A stretch of 64,000 bases of DNA from contig JAWLBY010000008.1 in assembly GCA_041687455.1 (NCBI GenBank), forward strand, positions 113,528 through 177,527. The letters run 5' to 3'. Below are positions 23,198-31,515 of this stretch, one piece after another (positions within the stretch are counted from its first letter, which is position 1; each line of letters starts with the position of its first letter). The notes beneath the pieces were generated by a model. The model was not told the origin of the DNA and made no database searches. It worked only from the letters and a program-made list of their open reading frames with translations. A program made the position numbers and the translations under genes. The stretch comes from JAWLBY01 sp041687455. Its GTDB lineage: Bacteria; Pseudomonadota; Gammaproteobacteria; Xanthomonadales; Xanthomonadaceae.

Positions 23198-24196
23198 GTG
23201 CAACTCGTCTGTCCGGCCGGCAGTCCGCCGGCACTGAAAGCGGCGATCGACGCCGGTGCCGATGCGGTCTATCTCGGCTTTCGCGACGAAACCAATGCGC
23301 GGGCGTTTCCCGGCCTGAATTTCAGCCTGGCCGACATCGAACACGGCGTCGCCTATGCGCACGCGCGCGGCCGCAAGGTCTACGTCGCACTGAACACCTA
23401 CCCGACCTCCGACCGGCTCGCCCACTGGGAAGCCTCGGTCGAACGCGCAGCATCGCTGAACGTCGACGCGCTGATCGCCGCCGACATCGCCGTGCTCGAG
23501 CATGCCGCGAAGCGCTATCCGACGCTGCCGCGGCATCTGTCGGTGCAGGGCTCGGCGACGTCGGAGGCGGCACTGCGCTACTACCACGAACAGTTCGGCA
23601 TCGCCCGCGCGGTGCTGCCGCGCGTGCTGTCGCTGCAGCAGGTCGAGCGGCTGTGCCAGGAAAGCCCGGTGCCGCTCGAGGTGTTCGCGTTCGGCAGCCT
23701 GTGCATCATGGTCGAGGGCCGCTGCCAGTTGTCGAGTTACGTGACCGGCGCGTCGCCGAACCGGCACGGCGTCTGCTCGCCGGCGAAGTTCGTGCGCTGG
23801 GAAGAGTCCCCCGACGGCGAGCGCACCGTCCGCTTGAACGGCGTGTTGATCGATCGCTTCGCCGAACACGAACCGGCCTGCTATCCCACCGTCTGCAAGG
23901 GCCGCTACCAGGTCGGCGGCGAACTGTTCCATGCCCTCGAGGAACCGACCAGCCTGAATACGCTGGCGCTGCTGCCGAAACTGGCACAGGCCGGCGTCGT
24001 CGCGCTGAAGATCGAGGGCCGGCAGCGCGGCGTCGCCTATGTCGATGCAGTGGTCCGGACCTGGCGCGCGGCGCTCGATGCCCATGCGGCGGCGCCGGAA
24101 CGCTGGCTCGCCGATCCGCGCTGGCAGCAGCAGCTCGCGCAGCACGCCGAGGGCCACCAGACCACGCTCGGCCCGTACCACCGGAAATGGCACTGA
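23198..24196 (+). CDS. ubiU: Ubiquinone anaerobic hydroxylation protein UbiU (U32 family)
   Basis: 332 aa, matching E. coli UbiU (331). I placed the start at a GTG (23198), because the family begins with x-LLCPAG and this gives VQLVCPAGSPPALKAA; an upstream GTG at 23156 would add 14 residues with no family match. Four cluster cysteines occur in SLCIMVEGRC, HGVC and PTVCKGRY. With UbiV it forms the [4Fe-4S] heterodimer that lets ubiquinone rings be hydroxylated from prephenate without oxygen. UbiT, the lipid-binding partner, is not in the window. Confidence 0.92.
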   Translation: MQLVCPAGSPPALKAAIDAGADAVYLGFRDETNARAFPGLNFSLADIEHGVAYAHARGRKVYVALNTYPTSDRLAHWEASVERAASLNVDALIAADIAVLEHAAKRYPTLPRHLSVQGSATSEAALRYYHEQFGIARAVLPRVLSLQQVERLCQESPVPLEVFAFGSLCIMVEGRCQLSSYVTGASPNRHGVCSPAKFVRWEESPDGERTVRLNGVLIDRFAEHEPACYPTVCKGRYQVGGELFHALEEPTSLNTLALLPKLAQAGVVALKIEGRQRGVAYVDAVVRTWRAALDAHAAAPERWLADPRWQQQLAQHAEGHQTTLGPYHRKWH

Positions 24197-24338
24197 TCGT
24201 GGCGCGTCGGCGGTCGCCGGAACCGCATCAGGCACGATCGCTGTCCGGCTCGATCGTTTCGGGCCCGATCTCCTCGGGTGCGTTCGAGAAACTGCAGAAG
24301 ACCGCGGCTGAAGCCGCGCCCACGGCGGAACGACCGCG

Positions 24339-25211
24339 ATGCGCCTGAGCCTTGGACCGTTGCAGTACTTCTGGCCACGCGAGACCACGCTCGCGTTCTA
24401 CCGCGATGCCTGCGAATGGCCGCTCGATGTCGTCTATCTCGGCGAGACGGTCTGCAGCAAGCGCCGCGAACTGGCACTGCGCGACTGGCTGGAGCTGGCC
24501 GACCGACTGGCCGAGGCCGGGCGCGAAGTGGTGCTGTCGGGGCTCGCCTTGCTGGAAGCCGGATCGGAGCTGTCGGCGCTGCGCCGGCTGGTCGAGAACG
24601 GCCGCTACACGATCGAGGCCAATGACATCTCGGCCGTGCAACTGTGCCGCGAGCGCGGCCTGCCGTTCGTCGGTGGCCCGAGCCTGAACGTCTACAGCCA
24701 TCGGACCCTGGCGCGGCTGGTCGACGATGGCCTGCGCCGGCTGGTGCTCGGCGTCGAGCACGGCCGCGAGCTGATCACCGACTTGCGCCGCCACTACCTC
24801 GACGACGGCCGGCCGCTGCCGGAGCTCGAGATCATCGGCTGGGGCCGGCTGCCGCTGGCCTGGTCGGCGCGCTGCTTCACCGCCCGCGCGCACGACATCG
24901 GCAAGGACGATTGCGGCTTCCGCTGCATCGACTATCCGGACGGGCTGCCGCTCGCGACCCGCGACGGCCAGGACTTCCTGCGCATCAACGGCATTCAGGT
25001 GCAGGGCGACGAGATCTGCGACCTCGGGCCGGAGATCGAGCAACTGCGCGCGACCGGACTCGATCTGCTGCGGATCTATCCGCAGGCCCAGGGCACCGCG
25101 GCGATCGTGCAGCGCTTCCGCCACGCACTCACCACCGACGCGGCGGTCGAGCGGCTCGGCGCCGGCAGCGGCTACTGGCACGGCCGGCCGGGGATGACCG
25201 CGATCGGCTGA
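24339..25211 (+). CDS. ubiV: Ubiquinone anaerobic hydroxylation protein UbiV (U32 family)
   Basis: 290 aa, typical UbiV length. Start MRLSLGPLQYFWPRE and motif YLGETVCSKRREL are diagnostic. Cluster cysteines are Cys39 and those in ARCFTARAH and DDCGFRC. It partners UbiU in O2-independent ubiquinone synthesis, needed for nitrate respiration with a quinone pool. It lies 142 nt downstream of ubiU in the same direction and should belong to the same FNR-controlled unit. Confidence 0.92.
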   Translation: MRLSLGPLQYFWPRETTLAFYRDACEWPLDVVYLGETVCSKRRELALRDWLELADRLAEAGREVVLSGLALLEAGSELSALRRLVENGRYTIEANDISAVQLCRERGLPFVGGPSLNVYSHRTLARLVDDGLRRLVLGVEHGRELITDLRRHYLDDGRPLPELEIIGWGRLPLAWSARCFTARAHDIGKDDCGFRCIDYPDGLPLATRDGQDFLRINGIQVQGDEICDLGPEIEQLRATGLDLLRIYPQAQGTAAIVQRFRHALTTDAAVERLGAGSGYWHGRPGMTAIG

Positions 25212-25274
25212 TTTCGGGCGCGCACGCCGCGTCGATGGCGCGGAAACAGCGGTCGACCCCGCTCCGGCAGACGG

Positions 25275-26033
25275 TCAGCGATCGGTGGCTTCGGCGGCGT
25301 CCCGGCGCGCGATCGCGGCCGCCGCGATCACGCCGAACTCGTACAGCAGCCACATCGGCAGCGCCAGCATCACCTGCGAGATCACGTCCGGCGGCGTGAT
25401 CAGCGCGGCCAGCACGAAGATGCCGACGATCACGTACGGCCGCGCCGCGCGCAACTGGCCGGCATCGACCACGCCGAGCACGGCCAGGATCACCACCGCC
25501 ACCGGCAGCTCGAAGCTGAAACCGAACGCCAGCAGCACGACCAGCACGAAATCGAGGTAGCGGCTGATGTCGGTCATCATCTGCACGCCCTCCGGGGTGA
25601 TCGCGGTCATGAAGCCGAACACCAGCGGCAGCACCGCGAACCAGGCGAACGCGCAGCCGACGTAGAACAGCACCGTCGCCGACACCAGCAGCGGCACCGC
25701 CAGTCGCCGCTCGTGCTGGTACAGGCCCGGCGCGACGAATGCCCAGAGCTGGTACAGCACGGCCGGCATCGCCAGCATCAGGCCGAGCACGAATACGAGC
25801 TTGATCGGGGCGAAGAACGGGCTGGCGACGTCGATCGCGATGATCTGTGCCCCGGCCGGCAGATGCCGCAGCAATGGCTCGGCGAACTCGGCGTACAGCC
25901 GCTGCGAGAACGGCAGCAGCGCGGCCGACACCAGCACCACCGCCAGCACTGCGCGCAGCAGGCGCGAGCGCAGCTCGGTCAGGTGACCGATGAAACTGTC
26001 CTCGCGCTCGACGTCGTGGCTGCCGCCGGTCAT
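25275..26033 (-). CDS. tatC: Twin-arginine translocase subunit TatC
   Basis: 252 aa with six membrane helices. The start region SFIGHLTELRSRLLRA contains the conserved HLxELRxR signal-recognition motif, and FAPIKLVFVLGLMLAMPAVLYQLWAF is typical. TatC binds twin-arginine signal peptides, and the multicopper oxidase at 58.8 kb carries one. Its ATG overlaps the tatB stop by four bases. It is last in tatA-tatB-tatC. Confidence 0.95.
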   Translation of the reverse strand: MTGGSHDVEREDSFIGHLTELRSRLLRAVLAVVLVSAALLPFSQRLYAEFAEPLLRHLPAGAQIIAIDVASPFFAPIKLVFVLGLMLAMPAVLYQLWAFVAPGLYQHERRLAVPLLVSATVLFYVGCAFAWFAVLPLVFGFMTAITPEGVQMMTDISRYLDFVLVVLLAFGFSFELPVAVVILAVLGVVDAGQLRAARPYVIVGIFVLAALITPPDVISQVMLALPMWLLYEFGVIAAAAIARRDAAEATDR

Positions 26034-26449
26034 GGCGGCGACTGCGGATCGCGGGCGACCGGCGCCTCGGCCGGATCGGCGGACGGCGGTACGGCGGCCG
26101 GATCGCTCGGCGCTGCTTCGCTCGGCGCTGCTTCGCTCGGCGCTGCTGCGCTCGGCTCCGCTGCGGCCGGCGCGCTGCTGCTGCCGGTCGCGGCCTGCGG
26201 GACATCGACCGGCTGGCCCAGTTGCTGCTGCAGGCCGCGCAGTTCGTCGCGGGTGTTCTGCAGGCTGCGCCGCAGCTCGTCGTCGGCCAGCTCCCGCTCG
26301 AGCTGCGCGCGCAGGCCGTACCAACTCGCCCGCGCCCGCCGCATCCACAGCCCGGCCAGCCTGGCCGCACGCGGCAACCGCTCCGGACCGAGCACGAGCA
26401 GCGCGACGACCGCCGTCAGCAGCAGTTCGCTGAAGCCGATATCGAACAT
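26030..26449 (-). CDS. tatB: Twin-arginine translocase subunit TatB
   Basis: 139 aa. An N-terminal membrane helix (MFDIGFSELLLTAVVALLVLG) and the hinge PERLP are followed by an amphipathic helix and a long low-complexity tail. The tail contains an in-frame 15-bp tandem repeat (26119-26161) encoding PSEAA units, which could vary in number by replication slippage. It overlaps tatC by four bases. Confidence 0.92.
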   Translation of the reverse strand: MFDIGFSELLLTAVVALLVLGPERLPRAARLAGLWMRRARASWYGLRAQLERELADDELRRSLQNTRDELRGLQQQLGQPVDVPQAATGSSSAPAAAEPSAAAPSEAAPSEAAPSDPAAVPPSADPAEAPVARDPQSPP

Positions 26450-26512
26450 GGCGGGGCGGGCCGTTGCAGCCGGCGGCAGCGGTCGGCGAGGCGCCGGGCC
26501 GCCGCGGCGGCG

Positions 26513-26740
26513 TCAGTCCTGCCGGTCCTGCTGCCGCTCGCGCTCGCGCTCGGGCGTGCTCGGCGTTTCGCCGTCGCGACCGAGCTTGCCCGGCTCACGC
26601 GACTGTTCGTCGTTCATGCCGCTGCGGAAGCCCTTGATCGCGGCGCCGAGATCGGAGCCGATGTTGCGCAGCCGCTTGGTGCCGAACAGCAGCAGCACGA
26701 TCAGCAGCACGATCAGGATTTGCCAGAAACTCGGACCCAT
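26513..26740 (-). CDS. tatA: Twin-arginine translocase subunit TatA
   Basis: 75 aa: short N-terminal helix (FWQILIVLLIVLLLFGTKRL) with the FG hinge, then RNIGSDLGAAIKGFR and a charged tail. It forms the protein-conducting assembly of the Tat system. First gene of tatABC, with 63 nt before tatB. Confidence 0.93.
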   Translation of the reverse strand: MGPSFWQILIVLLIVLLLFGTKRLRNIGSDLGAAIKGFRSGMNDEQSREPGKLGRDGETPSTPERERERQQDRQD

Positions 26741-26827
26741 CGGCCCACCTCAATCGGATCAATCGGCAAGGATAGCGCGGTCTGCCCTGCCGCAAGCGGG
26801 CGGAGCCGGCCGTTCCGGAGTGGTCGC

Positions 26828-27499
26828 TCAGCGGGCGCCGTGTTCTTCGAGCCGGTCGCGGAAGTCGACGATCGGGTCGCTAGACGGCCGCACCCGACCC
26901 TCGAAGATCGCCCGCGGCGTGGTGTTGCGGCCGTAGGTCGCCTGATTCGCACGGTGGTCGATCGACAACACCGAGCCGTCCAGCGCGACCCCGGCAAACA
27001 GCCCGCGCGCGCGCGAGTACGAATAGATCTCGGCCTTCAACTGGCCGTCGGTCGATGCCTGCGCGGTACGGCCGACCGGGCCGGCCGCGACCGATGCGTC
27101 GGCGCCGAGCGTGAACTTGCCATTGACGATCGAATCGACGCCACGCCGGCTGCGGAACACCAGCACGACATCGGTCGACTGCACACCGGCCTGGAAGCCG
27201 ATGCTGCCACCGGTGAGCCGGATGTAGCTCGGATCGCTCCAGGTGCCGTCGGCGCGGCGGACCGCCACCAGCCCGCGGCCGGAGCGGCCGCCGACCACCA
27301 GGCTGGCCTTGACCACGTTCGGGATCACCGCGACCGCCTCGGCATCGGCCAGCAGCCGCTGCGGGATCGCCTGGTCGGGCGCCTGCATGATCTCGTCGAG
27401 CACGACCACCGCATCGCGAGCGCGCTGATCTTCCTGCTCGCCGGCCAGTGCCGGCAGCGACAGCGCGACCAGCGCGATCGCGATCAACCATCGGGACAT
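26828..27499 (-). CDS. Secreted SYLF-domain lipid-binding protein
   Basis: 223 aa. Signal peptide MSRWLIAIALVALSLPALA, then a SYLF/YSC84 domain (AVAVIPNVVKASLVVGGRSG, GGSIGFQAGVQSTDVVLVF, YSYSRARGLFAGVALDGSVL). Bacterial relatives are periplasmic or surface proteins of unclear role, and eukaryotic SYLF domains bind phosphoinositides. I used the second of two ATGs (27499), because the GGAG inside the first codons is correctly spaced for it. It stands between tatA and a sorting-signal protein, all on the minus strand. Confidence 0.85.
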   Translation of the reverse strand: MSRWLIAIALVALSLPALAGEQEDQRARDAVVVLDEIMQAPDQAIPQRLLADAEAVAVIPNVVKASLVVGGRSGRGLVAVRRADGTWSDPSYIRLTGGSIGFQAGVQSTDVVLVFRSRRGVDSIVNGKFTLGADASVAAGPVGRTAQASTDGQLKAEIYSYSRARGLFAGVALDGSVLSIDHRANQATYGRNTTPRAIFEGRVRPSSDPIVDFRDRLEEHGAR

Positions 27500-27576
27500 G
27501 CGTTTCTCCATCGCCGGCACCGCTGCGCACCAAGCGCGCGGATCAGCCTGAAGGGACCGTCCGCCGCGCGAATCGT

Positions 27577-28488
27577 TCAACCGGCCGGCCGCCGGCGGAT
27601 GCCGGTGGCGACCGCCAGCGTGGCCAGCACCGCGAGCCACCACGGCGAGGGACCCGGCACCGGCGTCGGTCCGGACGCGAGACCGGCGCAGCCGCCGGTC
27701 GGCGCGATCGCCAGCGCCTTCATCGGCACCGTGTTGACCGATATGTCCCCGACTACGGTGCCGGCGCCGGTGACGGGATCGATCGACACCAGCCGCGACG
27801 TGCCGCCAGCGCCCGGATCGAGCGTTGCCCACAGCACGCCGGCGGCGTCGAAATCGAGGCCGACGTTGGCAACCGTGCCGCCGACGCCGAGCGGGCCGAT
27901 CACCGTCGCGACGGCGCTGTCGGTGTCGATCGTGAACAGCCGCGGGGTCGGGTCGACGCTGACGCCGTACAGCGTGTTGCCGCGCGCGGCAAGACCGGAC
28001 ACCGGCGCGCCGAGGTTGCCGACCAGCCGCAGCGAGGCCGTGCCCGGATCGACTTCCCACAGGTTGGCGGTCGTTTCGGCCGCCAGCCACAGCCGCCCGT
28101 CGCAGGTGAACGCCAGGCCGTAATCGAGGTTGTCGAACGAGCCGGTGCCCTGCCCCTGCAGGCCCGGAAACTGCGCGACCAGGCTGCCGACACCGGTGGT
28201 CGGATCGATCCGGATCAGGAAGTCAGTGGTGGCGGAACTGCCGCCGCCGATCTGCATCGACTGGTCGACCGCGGCGAACAGCACGCCACTGGCCGAAAAC
28301 GCCATGCCTTCGACATCGTTGAAGCCGATCGCCGAGGCCGGGCCGATCCGGGCCGCGGCGCCGTTCGCAAGATCGATCCGGTACAGCTCGTTGAAGCCCG
28401 ACGTGTAGCCGATCGGATCGGCCACGACTGCGAGCGGCATGCATGCGAGCAGGACGGCCAGCAGCCGCCGCGCAGGGAGGGGACGCAT
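27577..28488 (-). CDS. Secreted beta-propeller-like protein with a C-terminal sorting signal
   Basis: 303 aa. Signal peptide (ARRLLAVLLACMPLAVVA), then repeats of about 40-50 residues with the pattern LYRIDLANG, FLIRIDPTTG, LWEVDPGTASL, LFTIDTDSAV, LVSIDPVTG, which suggest a propeller. The C-terminus VPGPSPWWLAVLATLAVATG followed by IRRRP resembles PEP-/IPTL-CTERM tails recognised by exosortase-type enzymes; none is in the window. The ATG at 28488 has AAGGA eight bases upstream. Function unknown; likely processed at the cell surface. Confidence 0.8.
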   Translation of the reverse strand: MRPLPARRLLAVLLACMPLAVVADPIGYTSGFNELYRIDLANGAAARIGPASAIGFNDVEGMAFSASGVLFAAVDQSMQIGGGSSATTDFLIRIDPTTGVGSLVAQFPGLQGQGTGSFDNLDYGLAFTCDGRLWLAAETTANLWEVDPGTASLRLVGNLGAPVSGLAARGNTLYGVSVDPTPRLFTIDTDSAVATVIGPLGVGGTVANVGLDFDAAGVLWATLDPGAGGTSRLVSIDPVTGAGTVVGDISVNTVPMKALAIAPTGGCAGLASGPTPVPGPSPWWLAVLATLAVATGIRRRPAG

Positions 28489-28525
28489 CTCCGTCGTCCT
28501 TTGTTGTTCAATGGGCATCGTCACC

Positions 28526-28541
28526 GTGCCTTTTCAGGCAC
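28526..28541. promoter_or_regulatory. Palindrome between divergent genes
   Basis: GTGCCT-tttc-AGGCAC lies in the 153-bp gap between the sorting-signal gene (minus) and hemH (plus). Because the genes diverge, an operator is more likely than a terminator. No regulator can be assigned. Confidence 0.4.
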
Positions 28542-28641
28542 TTGCCGTAGCCTATCAGGAAACCCCCGACGGGCGCAGCCGTGCTGTACGAATGGCGCCG
28601 TCGCGCCGACAATGCCGGCCTTGCCCAGGAAGCCCTCGCCG

Positions 28642-29751
28642 ATGCCCTTTCTCGGTCGATCCGACTACGTCCACGGCAGCGCCGAACGCTGCGGCGTGCT
28701 GCTGGTCAACCTCGGCACGCCGGACGCACCGAACACCGCCGCGGTGCGCCGCTACCTGGCCGAATTCCTGTCCGACCCGCGCGTGATCGAACTGCCGCGC
28801 GCGCTGTGGCTGCCGCTGCTGCACGGCGTGATCCTGCCGTTCCGGTCGCCGCGCTCGGCGCATGCGTACCGCACCATCTGGCAGGCCGATGGCTCGCCGC
28901 TGCGGATCGAATCGGAACGGCTGCGCGACCGGCTGGCCGATCGGCTGGCGGACGCCGCACGGCCGGTCGAAGTGCGGCTGGCGATGCGCTACGGCTCGCC
29001 GTCGATAGCGGATGTACTCGATGACTGGATCACCGGCGGCCTGCGCCGGCTGCTGGTGCTGCCGCTGTATCCGCAGTTCTCGGCGACCACCACCGCGTCG
29101 GTGTTCGACGCCGTCGGCCGGGCGCTCGGCCGCTGGCGCTGGCCGCCGGAGCTGCGGCTGATCAACGACTACCACCATCAGCCGGGCTGGACCGACGCGA
29201 TCGCCGGGTCGATCCGCGCGCACTGGCAGCAATACGGACGCGGCGACCGGCTGCTGTTCTCGTTCCACGGCCTGCCGAAGCGCTACCTGCTGGCCGGCGA
29301 CCCGTACTTCTGCCAGTGCCAGGGCTCGGCGCGGCGAATCGCCGCGGCGCTCGGGCTGGCCGACGACGACTGGCAGGTGACGTTCCAGTCGCGGGTCGGC
29401 CGCGAGGAATGGCTGCGACCGTACACCGACGAGACGGTCGCCGAACTGCCGGCCCAGGGCGTCCGCACGCTCGATGTGGTCTGCCCGGGCTTTGCAACCG
29501 ACTGTCTGGAAACGCTGGAGGAAATCGCGATCCGCGCCGACCAGGGCTTCCGCGACGCCGGCGGCATCGCGCTGCGCTACATCCCGGCACTGAACGCCGC
29601 GCCGGCCCACGTCGAGGCGCTGGCGACCCTGCTCGAACGGCACGGCCGCGGCTGGCCGGAGTTCGATGGGCCGGAGGCGGTCCGGGCCGGCGCCGAGCGG
29701 CTGGCCGCCGAGGCCGACCACCGTGCCGCCTACCGCGGCCCGGTCGCATGA
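28642..29751 (+). CDS. hemH: Ferrochelatase
   Basis: 369 aa. Conserved elements: GVLLVNLGTPDAP, the metal-binding His in LLFSFHGLPKRY, CQCQGSARRIA, and the distal Glu region PGFATDCLETLEEI. It inserts iron into protoporphyrin IX in the last step of heme synthesis, at the inner membrane. An upstream in-frame ATG at 28612 would add ten residues; the chosen ATG matches the family start better. The stop overlaps the next ATG. Confidence 0.94.
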   Translation: MPFLGRSDYVHGSAERCGVLLVNLGTPDAPNTAAVRRYLAEFLSDPRVIELPRALWLPLLHGVILPFRSPRSAHAYRTIWQADGSPLRIESERLRDRLADRLADAARPVEVRLAMRYGSPSIADVLDDWITGGLRRLLVLPLYPQFSATTTASVFDAVGRALGRWRWPPELRLINDYHHQPGWTDAIAGSIRAHWQQYGRGDRLLFSFHGLPKRYLLAGDPYFCQCQGSARRIAAALGLADDDWQVTFQSRVGREEWLRPYTDETVAELPAQGVRTLDVVCPGFATDCLETLEEIAIRADQGFRDAGGIALRYIPALNAAPAHVEALATLLERHGRGWPEFDGPEAVRAGAERLAAEADHRAAYRGPVA

Positions 29752-30608
29752 CTTTCGCCGAGCTGCAGATCGACGGCCGCGTGCCGCTGGCCGCGCTGCG
29801 CTACAACGTCGGCGCGCCGCGTCGGCTGCTGGCGCTGCACGGCTGGCTCGACAACGCGGCCAGTTTCGCGCCGCTGGCCGACGCCTGGCCGGACTGCGAA
29901 ATCGTCGCGCTCGAGTTCGCCGGTCACGGCCGCTCCGGGCACCTGCCGGCCGGTGGCTGGTACCACTTCGTCGACTATCTCGACGACGCGCTGGCCGCGC
30001 TCGACGCGCTCGGCGACACGCCGATGTCGCTGCTCGGCCATTCGCTCGGCGGCGCGGTCGCCACCTGCCTCGCCGCGGCGTGCCCGGAGCGGGTCGACCG
30101 GTTGTTGCTGATCGAGGCGCTCGGACCGCTGGCCGGCACACCCGGCCGTGGCGCGCAGGCGCTGCGCGAAGCGGTGGCCGCGCGCCGCGCAATGGCCGGC
30201 AAACAGCGTCGCGTGTTCGCCGACCCGGCGCATGCGGTCGCGGCCCGACTGCAGGCCAACCGGATGGAACGGCACAGCGCCGAGCGACTGGTCGAGCGCG
30301 GCATCGAAGCGGTCGACGGCGGCTGGATCTGGTCCAGCGACCCGCGGCTGACCGCATTCAGCCCGGCGCGCTTCTCCGAAGCACTGGTGCAGGAATGGAT
30401 CGCCGCGATCGAAGCGCCGACGCTGGTCGTCGCCGCCGAACAGCATCCGCCGTATTTCGACGCGCTGCTGCGCGAGGAACGGCTCGCGCGACTGCGTGAC
30501 GGCCGCGCCATCGTGTTGCCCGGCCATCATCATCTGCACATGGACACACCGGCCGCGGTGGCGGCGTCGCTGCGGCAGTTCCTCGAAGACACCGAGCGCA
30601 GCGCGTAG
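29748..30608 (+). CDS. Alpha/beta-hydrolase
   Basis: 286 aa, with a canonical fold: oxyanion region LLALHGWLDNAASF, nucleophile elbow LLGHSLGGAVA, catalytic Asp/Glu near APTLVVAAEQHPPYF, and His in GHHHLHMDTP. Relatives include MhpC-like and serine-hydrolase-like esterases; the substrate is unknown. Its ATG overlaps the hemH stop by four bases, an arrangement seen in many gammaproteobacteria, so the two are cotranslated. Confidence 0.88.
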   Translation: MTFAELQIDGRVPLAALRYNVGAPRRLLALHGWLDNAASFAPLADAWPDCEIVALEFAGHGRSGHLPAGGWYHFVDYLDDALAALDALGDTPMSLLGHSLGGAVATCLAAACPERVDRLLLIEALGPLAGTPGRGAQALREAVAARRAMAGKQRRVFADPAHAVAARLQANRMERHSAERLVERGIEAVDGGWIWSSDPRLTAFSPARFSEALVQEWIAAIEAPTLVVAAEQHPPYFDALLREERLARLRDGRAIVLPGHHHLHMDTPAAVAASLRQFLEDTERSA

Positions 30609-30632
30609 CCGGCGCCGCCCGCTCCGCGCGAA

Positions 30633-31394
30633 CTACGCGCCGAGCAACGCGCGCAGCACGGCCTTCGTCGACAGTCCGTCGCCGCGCAGCCAGGCACGGT
30701 CGCGGCGCCAGTCCGGCCAGCGCGCGCCGACCTCGCGCCAGAATGCCGGCGAGTGGTTCGGCTGCAGCAGGTGACACAGTTCGTGCACCAGCACGTACTC
30801 GAATGCGCTCGGCCGGCCGAGCACCAGCGCGAGATCGAGCGACACGGCGCCGCGCGCGCTGAGCGAACCCCACAGCGACGCCAGCGGCGAGAAGCGGAAT
30901 GAACTCGGCGCGCGTGGCAGGCCCGGCAGGTACTTCGGCAACCAGCGCGCCAGATCGCGTTGCGCCTCGCTGGCATAGAACTGCCGCAGCAGCCGGCCGA
31001 CCGTCGCGTCCGGCGCGCGCTCGGGCAACTGGATCACGAGGCCGTGATCGTCACGCTCGGCGCGCGCGAAGCGGCCTTCGATCCAGCGCAGCGGCAGCGC
31101 GTCGCCGCGCAGCGGCAACTCGGCCGGCGCGCCGCGCTGCAGACCGGCCGGCGCGACGATCGCCGCGCGACGATCGAGCTGCAGCCGCAGCCAGTCGCTC
31201 TGCAGGGCCAGGAAGCGCTCGGCTTCGAGCAGGCTGGCGCCGCGCGGCACGGTCAGCCGCACGCCGCGCTCGCCGACCATCAGTTTGATCCGGCGCGCAC
31301 GCGGATCGCGCACGCGCTCGATCTCGACCCGCCGCTCGGCATCGAGCGCGTAGTCGATACGGTCGCGCTGCAACTGGCGGCGGGTCACAGCCAT
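30633..31394 (-). CDS. YgjP-like zinc metallopeptidase
   Basis: 253 aa. Zinc motif VLVHELCHLLQPNHSPAFW (HExxH with a downstream His) near residue 200, preceded by an N-terminal beta-rich region (RDPRARRIKLMVGERGVRLT) typical of the YgjP/DUF45 family. No signal peptide, so cytosolic. The gene is convergent with the hydrolase, 24 nt apart, and stands alone on its strand. Confidence 0.85.
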   Translation of the reverse strand: MAVTRRQLQRDRIDYALDAERRVEIERVRDPRARRIKLMVGERGVRLTVPRGASLLEAERFLALQSDWLRLQLDRRAAIVAPAGLQRGAPAELPLRGDALPLRWIEGRFARAERDDHGLVIQLPERAPDATVGRLLRQFYASEAQRDLARWLPKYLPGLPRAPSSFRFSPLASLWGSLSARGAVSLDLALVLGRPSAFEYVLVHELCHLLQPNHSPAFWREVGARWPDWRRDRAWLRGDGLSTKAVLRALLGA

Positions 31395-31515
31395 GCCCGC
31401 AGTCTAGCAGTCCGTCGAAAAACGCCCGCCGCGGGCGATTTTCGAACCGCGAGTGCGACGCATGTCCGCACTCGCCCCGCGCCAGCGCGCAATTCCGGCG
31501 CCGGCAATCGCCGCA

